DNA of 64,000 nt from Heterocephalus glaber (Eukaryota; Chordata; Mammalia; Rodentia; Bathyergidae), in the NCBI RefSeq assembly GCF_000247695.1, contig NW_004624732.1, positions 18,969,415-19,033,414 of the forward strand, written 5' to 3'. The notes beneath the pieces are model-generated. The model ran no database searches, was not told where the DNA came from, and saw only the letters and a list, made by a program, of their open reading frames with translations. Position numbers and translations under genes: made by a program. Shown here one piece after another: positions 55,616 through 64,000 of this stretch (positions within the stretch are counted from its first letter, which is position 1; the number at the start of each line of letters is the position of its first letter).

Positions 55616-56344
55616 ATTGCAGCACAAACCTGGGGAATCCTTATTTGTGATTCCAAAGACTGAGCTAATTTTTCCCTGAATGTAGGAGGTAGGAGTGGCA
55701 CAGGCTTACTTCATTTCAATATAGAAAATCACAAGACTCAATATCAAATGTACTCATTTTCTATATACATATGCAGAACCTAACCATGCCATATGACGCA
55801 CATTTTCCTGCTTACATTTCTCTCCAAATTGATATATTTATTTTAAAAACATAGAGCCTGCAATAGGCCTCAGTGACCGGGGATTCATGCTGCTGCTTTC
55901 CCAGGAGAGGAAACCAAAGACCACTTTGCTTGCATCAGATGAACACTGGGGCTGGGTCCAGAGTACTTATCCATGGCTCCTGCCTTACAACTTAGAAGCT
56001 CTTTGACCCTGGGGAAGTTATACAGAATCTTCAAGCCTTTCTGATGTGAAGAGGAAAGTGTATTAAGTCCTAAACATTTGCTGTCAGAGGGAAATAAATT
56101 GACAAGAAAGTGAACGTCTTCAATATGGACTTCAGCACAGAGCATTTGCCTTTGTGTCTTCTTCACCCTGATTAACAGAAGCTGCCATTGAAGAACTGTT
56201 TCTATCTTGCAAAGTCATCCATAGAACTATGCCCCATCATTTGCCCATTGGAAACTCATTGAATCAAACATTTCTTTTCACATTCATGCATCTGTTTACT
56301 GATTTCTAAATCACTGGATTCCAAATTTATATTTAATGCCAGTG
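55616..56344. other. No recognisable feature
   Basis: Unique sequence. Confidence 0.4.
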
Positions 56345-56615
56345 TGAGATTTCTGTGGCTGCTGTAACAAATTACCTCAGTCTCAGTGGTTTACAGTAAC
56401 ACACAGTGATCCCCTCATATCTCTGGATGCCAGATACCTGCAATCAGGATCAGCAGGCCTGCAGCTACTCCAGAGGCTCTGTGGAGAATACAGAGTTCTG
56501 TGGCCATCACATCCCTTGGCTTGTGGCCACATCACTGCACCTTCTACCCCAAGGCTGTATAGCCTCTTCCTTTGTGTGTCTCACTTGCCTAAGCACCTTT
56601 ATTAGAAGAGTGTGA
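56345..56615 (-). mobile_element. Antisense LTR/MaLR remnant
   Basis: TTTCTGTGGCTGCTGTAACAAATTACC, then CTCCAGAGGCTCTGTGGAG, CCTTGGCTTGTGGCCACATCAC and CTTCCTTTGTGTGTCTCAC follow a widespread mammalian LTR repeat read in antisense. Confidence 0.6.
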
Positions 56616-56649
56616 GTGGTAGTATGGAGGGCTCACCTTAGTGATCAGT

Positions 56650-57005
56650 GCCTTAGTCACTTTCTTGTCACTGGGGCGCAATACCTGACACACAAAAGCA
56701 GACAAGGTGAATTGTGGTTCACATTTTCACTCCACAGTCAACTGTCTCCAAGACAACAATGACATGGTGGAAGGGTCTCACTAGAGAGAAGCTGCTCACA
56801 TCATGGCAGCCAAAAAACGGAGAGAGAATAGAAGACCCTAAGAGGAAGATATATCCTTCCAGCTTATACTCCCTTCAGCTTATACCTGCCTCTAACCAGA
56901 CCCCACATCCTAATACATCAGCTGTAGTGCCCCCATAATCCATTTTCATTCCAAAAGCCCTAACTGTGAGAGCAGGAGTCCTTTGGGGACATCAGTGTAG
57001 CCTTA
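56650..57005 (-). mobile_element. Rodent-type MaLR LTR (minus strand)
   Basis: GCCTTAGTCACTTTCTTGTCACTG, GGTGAATTGTGGTTCACATT, ATGACATGGTGGAAGGGTC, CATCATGGCAGCC and CCCATAATCCATTTTCATTCC occur in the same order as the antisense LTR at 30,291. Confidence 0.65.
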
Positions 57006-58008
57006 TCTCAATATCCTTACTTTAATTATGTTATAAATGGCATACCAAAATGGAACTATAGACATTATATTTTTCTTTTTTAGAGATAAGCAACTTCTCC
57101 ATACTTCCTGCTGTTGAGCACATAACCAACATCCTCTCGTATCCACAGCCCTCAAGCAGAGACAGAATATGCAGACACCAACCCCCAAGGCTGGAACCAG
57201 GTTCCTTTCCAGGAGAAAGAGGAGAATGAGCTGAAGATGGCTGGAAGCATAAAGCAAGTATGGAGCTCAGCATTGTCTTTGCTGCCCCTGCCCACAGTTC
57301 CTGACTATAAAAGTACTTCACCGATCTGTACACAGTAAAATGGTGATTGGAGGCAAATGAGCCACTTTGTGGAGCTAACTTTGAAAAAGTCCTGTTTCCT
57401 TTCTACCAAAATATTGGCCTCCTTTGATTAGTTGGGGTGAACTGAGTATATGAACCTAGGTGGCAGTAACCATATCTGCAAAAGGACCCCTTTTCCACAT
57501 AAGGTTACAGTCTCAAGTTCCGAAAGTTACCCTTTCACAATGAACTCAGGAGGAGTTTAAGTTTACTTGCAACAAAATATTAGGCTATCACTATGTATAT
57601 TTTAATCCAAAGTACAGAGGAGAAGATCATTTTAACTGAGAATCAACCTAGGCTGACAGTGGCTCTCTGTTTGGTTCTCTTGCCCTTCAGTGTCAGGTGA
57701 CACAGAAAGAATGAGGCAATGGAAGTCCAGAGGCAAGGCCACAGTGCACAGGGCCTCATATGCCCCTCCCATCCTCCTGGTCACAGGTCTGTGTGCTGTC
57801 AGTTGGATTTGCAAAGCATATTATTATATTTGGATATGTACTAATCCTTACATGCCAGATTATTTCCACAAGACTGTGGACTAAAGGTAACACAGCAATA
57901 TAAACACAACAACTGGCAAGAAGATGACAGAAATGATTTCTGTCTTGTTCTTGATGTGGTCTTACAGTCTGCCACCTGACCACCAAGTATCAAAATTATC
58001 TCAAGTGT
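57006..58008. other. No recognisable feature
   Basis: Unique sequence with no named repeat. Confidence 0.4.
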
Positions 58009-58085
58009 TGTAGGTGTAGCTCAGTGCCAGAGTGCTTGCATAGCAAGAGTGAGGTTCTAGATACAATCTCTAACACTAGAAAAAT
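58009..58085 (+). mobile_element. ID SINE (plus strand)
   Basis: GTTGTAGGTGTAGCTCAGTG (A-box region), GCTTGCATAGCAAGAGTG and GGTTCTAGATACAATCTC. The tail (AGAAAAATTA) is short. It is the only solitary ID in the plus orientation. No target duplication resolved. Confidence 0.75.
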
Positions 58086-58251
58086 TATCTATATCTGTAT
58101 GAAATATAAGATTTTAGATATTATGAAGGATAAAACTTGCTTGCAGTATATTTTTACATTAAGATACGAGGTAATGATACTAGAAATCACAAATAGTGAC
58201 CAAGATATTAAAATATATATTGTTCATGTTATATTTTAAGGAACTAGCTAT

Positions 58252-59440
58252 TCAATTCATTGATTTTGGGTATTTTTTGTTAGTCTCCATTTCATTGATT
58301 TTCACTCTAATCTTTACAATTTCTCTCCTTAATTTCAATTTGGGCTGAGATCCTTGCTTCCCAAATACCTTAAGATTTCTCGTTAAATTATTTATTTGAG
58401 CTTGCTCTATTTTCCTAATGTGAGCCTTGATTGCAGTGAACATGCCTCTTAGGACTGCTTTCATTGTCTCCCAGAGGCTACAGTGAGTTGTACAGGCATT
58501 GTCAGCAACTTCCAAATATATTTTAATTTCATCTTTGATTTCTTGTGTGACTCATTGGTCATTTAGGAGTGTGCTGTTATATTACAGATATTTCTACCTT
58601 TTCTGCAATTATTTCTGTCACTAATTTTTATTTTCATTGTATGATGGTCAAATAGTAGACGTGGTGATTTCAATTCTTTTGTATTTACTTAAGCAGGCTT
58701 TGTGGACTAATATGTCATCTATTTTCAAAAAGTTCCATGTGCTACAGAAAAGAATGTGTACTCTGTTGTAGTGGGGTTGAATACTCTGTAGATATCTATT
58801 AAGTCTCTATGTTCAAGCTGTGGTTTAGCTCTGATTTTTTTTTTTTTTTTTTCAGTACTGGGGATCGAACTCTGGTCTTTCCGCTTTCAAGGCAGATGGT
58901 GGAACCATTGAGTTAAAGCCCTGGCCCCTAACTCTGATATATTTTTATTGATTTTTTTGTTTGTTTGTTTAGTTGATCTGTCTCTTTGCAAAAGTGGGGC
59001 GTTAAGCTCTACCACTATGATTGTGTTAATGTTTGCTTGATCTTTTAAATTCCACAGTACTTGTTTTATGAAGATAGGTGCTCCAGTATTTGGTGCATAA
59101 ATATTTATTAATGTTATCTCTTCTTTTTGGATTGTTCCCTTAAGTAGAATATATTGACATACTTTGTTTCATCTAATAAGTTATAGCTTGAAGGTTATCA
59201 TATCTGAAATTAAAATTGTTACCCCTGCTTGTTTTCAGGGCTCCGGTGAATTAAATATTATTTTCCATCTTTTAATTTTTAGTCTGTGAATATTTTTTTT
59301 TGATTAGATGAATTTATTGAACATAACAGCCTATTAGATTCTATTTTTTTGATTCAGTTCACCAATCTGTGTCTTTTAATTGGAGTCGTGAGACCATTAA
59401 GGTTGAAGGAATATTACTGAGATGTGTTAATTATTTGCTA
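58252..59440 (-). pseudogene. L1 ORF2 N-terminal (endonuclease + linker) pseudogene
   Basis: The minus-strand frame 58,515-58,252 encodes LWETMKAVLRGMFTAIKAHI and the following linker. Upstream (58,560-59,440) are endonuclease blocks such as EYTFFCSTWN and an ORF2-start-like stretch, broken by stops and by the ID at 58,836. Apurinic endonuclease by family; inactive here. Confidence 0.8.
58836..58929 (-). mobile_element. ID SINE inserted in the L1
   Basis: T-run (58,836-58,852), CAGTACTGGGGATCGAACTC, CTTTCAAGGCAGATGGTGG, TTGAGTTAAAGCCCTGGCCC. Flanked by AGCTCTGAT at 58,827-58,835 and AACTCTGAT at 58,930-58,938 (8 of 9). Younger than the host L1. Confidence 0.9.
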
Positions 59441-59579
59441 TCATTGCATTCTTTCTCTGTTGGTGATCCCCTTGTTTATCTTTTCCTGCTATTTTGTTGT
59501 TGTTGTTGTTGTTTATCCACTGGTCTTACTTGGTGTTTTATTTCATCTGGGTATATAGCTGGATTAGTTTCATTCTTTC

Positions 59580-60481
59580 TGTCTAGGATATTGTTGAGTA
59601 TTTTCTGGAGAGTGTACCTTTTAGTCATAAATCTCTTGAGCTGGTCTTTTTCATGAAATGTTCTTATTTCTCCATCTGTTTTAAAAGAAAGCTTTGCTGG
59701 ATAGATTAGTCTAGATTGGAAGTTATTTGTTCAATGGGCTTAAAATACTTCTAGCTCTTTGGGCCTTTAAGGTTTGTGTTGAGAAGTCTCCTGTAATTCT
59801 GCTGGTATTTTTTAATTTTTCTCTGAGTGGTCTTAAAATTCTGTTTTTTTGTTTGTTTGTTGTTGTTGTTTTTAGATAACTAGCAATTTAATAAGCGTCT
59901 GTCTTGGTGAGCCTCTTTTTCATCATAGCTGTTCAATGTTCTGTTAGGCTAGCTTCCTTGTATGTTGAATTCTTTTCACTTATCTGGGAAGTTTTCTGCT
60001 GGGATTTCTAGAAACCTATAATAATGCATAATTTCATCATGTCATCATCTAGCTTTTCTTTAACTCCAATTAGCCTTAGGTTGTTCTTCTTAGTGTCATC
60101 TAGTAGTTGCTAGATGGTCTTTTCTTGTTCTCTTATTTTTTTTTTCATGGCTTCTTTGAGTACTTTTTGATAATTTACCATTTTATCCCCAATTTCAGAC
60201 ACTCTTTCTTTACACTGGTAATTTCTGAAACCTGAGATTTCTATACTGTTTTTTCTTTCAGATTTTCCTCCCTGACATATTTTCAAGGATTCTATTTCTT
60301 TGAGAATCTGTTGTTTATGTTTTGAACTGTTTTGGTAAAGTTGTCCAATTTTTTTATTAATTTCCCTTAAATTTACCTGGGGCATATGGAGTGATAATGT
60401 CATGAATCTTTTATGTATTTCCTCTTTGACCTTCTCTAGTTTCTTCATCTTTTCCATAAATTGTTCATAGAGTTTTTCCAC
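59580..60481 (-). pseudogene. L1 ORF1 pseudogene
   Basis: The first 123 codons (60,481-60,110) form a Lys/Glu-rich coiled coil starting MEKLYEQFMEKMKKLEKVKE. This is followed, through frameshifts, by RRM (NNLRLIGV) and C-terminal domain (YPAKLSFKTDGEIRTF) remnants. ORF1p is the trimeric RNA-binding protein of L1. Frame breaks make this non-functional. Confidence 0.8.
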
Positions 60482-60677
60482 CTGGCACTTACTTTCCTTT
60501 CATTTTTGTGCCACTATGCTCTGTCTTAGTAGGGGACTTTCCATTGAGAAACTTTAGAGGTCTTCTGTTGCCTTGCTTCCCCACGATCCTTTGTGTATGT
60601 ATATACATTTTTTATTAAATATGATCTACTAGAATTCCAGATATTGGCAGAGAAAGAAAACCAATTCTTATCTACTA

Positions 60678-60885
60678 CAGTAGACCCTCAAGTTATTACT
60701 GGCCTTAAATATGAACAACTTGGGTTAATTAGGTTAATGGAAGATTCATCTTATTATCTATTATCTTATTATCTATAGCATGTACCCTAGTAAACATCCA
60801 GATCTCAGCTGTATTGACTTACAACCTACCTGAGTTAGACTCAACCCTTGGGAATTGATTGAGTTCGAAAGTCAAGGGTCCACTA
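60678..60885. mobile_element. Short Tigger/mariner-like MITE
   Basis: About 208 bp with inverted ends, CAGTAGACCCTCAAGT versus the reverse complement of the right end TAGTGGACCCTTGACT, flanked by TA at 60,676-60,677 and 60,886-60,887. This fits a non-autonomous Tc1/mariner element of the Tigger type. Confidence 0.65.
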
Positions 60886-63378
60886 TATTATGATACCTTG
60901 GTTACAGCAGTAAATTCAGTGGCATCCATGGCATCAAATGACAACTGGGTATTGCCAAATCCTAGGAGTCACTTCTGGACATCCCTGAACCAGAACTAAG
61001 CAGATTATGATTTTGGTGCATACAGACCAGCTATATATTAGCCTATAATACTTCAAACCACTAGATTCTGCTGAGTGTAGGCAGCCATGCCAGAGGTCAA
61101 AGATACCACTAGACTACCTTCTTCTTCAGGACCACTCCCTCTGATGATTTCACCCTCCAAGCCTGGCTATGCTCAACAGAATACAGGCTCTGTGAACATC
61201 CTGGTCTGACCTTGGGTCTCCCAAGGGATCCCAGCAAATCTCTACTTAGCTCTCTCTCTTCCCAAGTCTGTGACACAAGGATTCTCTTATCTGCCGTTCA
61301 TCTCCATCGTAACAATTCAGTCTTGAAGCAAATCTCTCTTCCAGGGTGTTTTTCTCTTCTCCAGTCGAGTGGGTGAGTTGGTTGGAACCTTTGGTGCCCT
61401 GTTCTTAGGAGACCCCAGGAATAGACCCTGGCATACACTTGTCCTGTTATTCCTGGGAGTCTTCCCTGGACCAGGCACTCAGTCAGAGTGGGGCAGTCAT
61501 CCAGCGGGTAGCAGGGTTCCTTCTTCTTGTAAGATCAAGGAATAAATCATCACTTCTCTTCTTGCCCCTAAATCCATTTTTTGTATCTGGACAAGAGAAC
61601 TCGTTTGTCATACATTCATACTTTGTTAATTTTATTTATTTTATAATGTACATAATACACCTGGATGTTGGAGAAGCTTGCCTTTATTATCTGATAAGAT
61701 GTGTGATCAAACTGGTTTAGTGAACATTTTTCTCCCTTCTGTGCTTGTGTTGATTTGACCTCTATGTTCTAAAGTCCTTACTTCAATCAGCTCAGCACAT
61801 CTTTGATTTGCAACTTTGATATCTGCTGTTGCATCTTTGCCTTTTGACTTAAAATAGTCTCAAGAAACCCAGAATAACTCTCCTAGAACTGGTACAAAAT
61901 TGTCACTAAAATACAATCAGAGAAAGAATCCAAAAGAAATAGAATTTTAAAATGAATGAAGGATTTAAATATTGAATTTCTTACATCAATTGTAGAAAGG
62001 TTTCCCTATTTCTGAGTTTAGAATTCAAGTCTAGTCCTCTAACTATGTTTAATAGGTTTTTCTTCCACAAGACTTTGAACATTGCTTCACAGGATTCATA
62101 TTCATCTATTAAACATGTGCAAGAATCTCAGTGTAAAGAAATATGTAATATATTTAGCAATGTTTCATTAACTGTGTCATTTGAACAAAAAGCCTGTGGG
62201 ACATAACATGATACAGAATGATAGAGATGAACACAAAAATTAAAGAAGAGACCTTTCAGCATGGGTCATTATTGTAACATTTTAACCACTCAGTTTACTT
62301 ATCAACAATCTTGGAAGTTTTTGCTGGTAAGTGTTTCACTCTTTAATATGAATGACTTTTAACTCAGTTGCAACCGACTGGCATTGTATCCAATGTGGAA
62401 ATCTATAACAAACAGAGGCTGCCACTATTGATGATTGAACCCAATTATTGCCTCTTGGATGCCGCTGAAGGTAAAACAGACTCTCCCTGTGCCTGTTAAC
62501 ACCCTTGGTGTGCTGCTCAGAGAAGGTGGCACTGGTGGAGGGAGGACTAGGAGGTGGACCTGATGGGCAGAGCTATCCCCATGATGTCCCGCTCTGCCCT
62601 TCCAAGTGGGGCTCCAGCTTCAGGACTATGTTGTGCTTTTGGATTTATGCAGAAGAAGACTCTGTTTGGTACTTAATTCAATTTATCACTAACTATATGG
62701 TTTCTCTAATATCTCTGAGGCTCAATTTTAGCACCTGTAGAAATAGAGCACATTTTTAGCAGTTTAGTGATCACACAAATGGCAATAAGGCAACACCCAG
62801 AACAATTCCAATCTGTGAGCTTCCACTTGCTCTCACACTTACTGCTACTTGTTGTGAAACCAATTTGACTATTTTAAAGCACATGATTTTTGTTTTTGTA
62901 TTTGTAATGTTGGTTAAAATTATTTGTGTTCAAAAAATACAGGATTATTTACAAAATAGCTTTCAGAAAAAAATACAATTTAAGAAATTTGGAAAGATTT
63001 ATTAGAGGAAAGCTGCAAATTGTGCTGCTTGGTAAAATAACTACTGTGATGCCAGCTTTGGATTTAACTTTAAATAAAGACTGAAGAGCTTAAATTTAAT
63101 AAGGAGGGACCTTTGAAAATTCAACGGGCTGCTCAAGTTTCTACCACTTTCACTCTGCAGAGCATATTTTGTTTTTACCTCCAATAAGTGTACATCTGCA
63201 TTACCTTTCTTTTTTCATATTTTGTCCAATTCTTTGTTCAGGACACTAAGAATCTGGAAAGAATTTCCCTGGGATCCACTATCTGGTAACACCCTCACTG
63301 ATCCGATCATAATCAAGGGTTTGTATACGGGTTTCAACAAAAAGCCCATCTTTCATAGAAATTAAGTTTGTCATGTTT
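60886..63378. other. No recognisable feature
   Basis: About 2.5 kb of AT-rich unique sequence. The frames at 61,439-61,720 and 62,505-62,759 lack domains. No repeat recognised. Confidence 0.45.
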
Positions 63379-63830
63379 TAAAAAAATTAATTTTATTGGT
63401 ACATTTTAGGTACAGAATATAATGACATTCATCAATGGAGATTTGGACCTTTATATAATATATCTTGATTCTTATTTTTCCCCATTTCCCTGCTCTCCCT
63501 TTAACCCCTCCACCCCTATTTACAAAGACTTTGTTTCCATTTTTTAATTTTCTCATAATTATTCCTTTCTCTCCTCTTCTTTCTGCTTCCCCTCCTACTT
63601 GCCCTTCTATTTTGCACCTTTTCTTCCTATTTCACTTTATCTATTGTACATTTTGATCCTTATTTATACTTTCAGTTTCTCACACTAGAGAAGCTATTTA
63701 GTATTTACACATGTGTGTCCTATTTACTTCACTTAAGAGTATCGCCTCAATGTGCATCCACTTAGCTATAAATGTCTCTAATTTCTCATTCTGTATGGCT
63801 GAGAAGTACTCCACTTTATTAAAAAAAACC
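63379..63830 (-). mobile_element. L1 3' end (minus strand)
   Basis: T-rich tail, ATTGGTACATTTTAGGTAC terminal motif, pyrimidine-rich antisense 3'UTR (63,475-63,660) and the end of ORF2 (minus-strand residues FIAKWMHIEAILLSEVNRT). At 63,820-63,830, within the internal oligo-A found in the other copies too, L1 similarity stops and a GC-rich minisatellite begins. Confidence 0.85.
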
Positions 63831-63835
63831 CCACC

Positions 63836-64000
63836 AGCCCAGAGGAAGGGGCTTCCAGGCCACCTTGCATCCTGCCACTCCTGGGCCAGAGGTAGGGGCT
63901 TCTGAGCCATGGTTCCACCACTCCCAGCCCAGAGGAAAGGGCTTTTGGGCAGCCATCTGCCCTGCTGCTCCCAGCCCAGAGGCAGGGGCTTCAGGGCCAC
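63836..64000. repeat. GC-rich minisatellite (43-47 bp units), continuing past the window
   Basis: Units share (A/G)G(C/G)CCAGAGG(A/T/C)A(A/G)GGGCTT. AGAGG occurs at 63,841, 63,888, 63,931 and 63,978, i.e. periods of 47, 43 and 47 bp, with variable links (CTGCCACTCCTG, CACCACTCCCAG, CTGCTGCTCCCAG). At least 3.5 copies are visible. Confidence 0.9.

Larger units (their letters stand above)
58241..60560 (-). mobile_element. 3'-deleted L1 (minus strand): ORF1 + ORF2 endonuclease only
   Basis: Running right to left (L1 sense): ORF1 coiled coil (60,481-60,110), ORF1 RRM start (about 60,080, NNLRLIGV), ORF1 C-terminal domain (59,690-59,590, LIYPAKLSFKTDGEIRTFHE), inter-ORF, ORF2 start (about 59,400) and endonuclease, and ORF2 linker to 58,252 (REIVKIRVKINEMETNKK). 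The element stops abruptly at ~58,241 before the RT domain, so its 3' half and A-tail are absent. An ID SINE interrupts the endonuclease region. Confidence 0.85.

Noticed and set aside
58009..58085. tRNA gene
   Set aside because: It has tRNA-like A- and B-box words but lacks paired arms and shows SINE context; it is an ID element. The same holds for all other GCTCAGTGG-type matches.

Overview
This window looks like non-coding nuclear DNA from a mammal, most probably a rodent outside the mouse/rat group. I see no host protein-coding exon, structural RNA gene, CpG island or CRISPR array. Almost everything recognisable is a transposable element, and the rest is AT-rich DNA typical of an intron or gene desert. 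The rodent call rests on four things: 7SL-derived B1 monomers, many tRNA-like ID SINEs (element sense: GGGCTGGGGATTTAGCTCAG...), five B1+ID dimers, and rodent-type MaLR LTRs. From memory, B1-dID dimers are reported from squirrels, dormice, beavers and some hystricognaths rather than mice, so a squirrel- or beaver-like lineage is my best guess. The species cannot be fixed from this sequence alone.

Layout. 0-9 kb: an L1 3' end at the left edge, a MIR split by an ID SINE, and scattered ID, B1 and LTR remnants. 9-11 kb: a B1-ID dimer, then an L1 3' end split by a complete 654-bp solo ERV LTR with a 4-bp target duplication, then an old antisense LTR. 13.3-15.2 kb: a 5'-truncated antisense L1 with decayed ORF2. 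18.8-27.1 kb: rodent MaLR LTRs, a Tigger/mariner-like DNA transposon, an L1 tail, a B1-ID dimer, microsatellites and two possible antisense LTRs. 29.15-30.18 kb: an antisense L1 bounded by a perfect 19-bp target duplication. 32.6-39.96 kb: a decayed antisense class I endogenous retrovirus with 5' LTR, Phe-type primer-binding site, gag zinc knuckle, protease, reverse transcriptase, integrase, env TM and a broken 3' LTR. 41.5-41.9 kb: another solo LTR. 42.5-44.3 kb: an ancient antisense L1 broken up by SINEs. 44.7-57 kb: SINEs, MIRs, an L1 tail and MaLRs. 58.2-60.6 kb: an antisense L1 that keeps ORF1 and the ORF2 endonuclease but lacks its whole 3' half. 63.4-64 kb: an antisense L1 tail joined to a GC-rich minisatellite that runs off the window.

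There is no operon or pathway here; what can be read is a history of nested insertions. The points most worth following are (1) the provirus, whose inactivated catalytic codons are mostly G-to-A changes in GG or GA context, the signature expected of APOBEC3 editing; (2) the minisatellite + L1-tail composite at the right edge, which resembles the architecture of SVA-type composite retrotransposons; (3) an ID copy with target duplications but no A-tail; and (4) the ORF1+endonuclease-only L1. No undescribed functional system is convincingly present.
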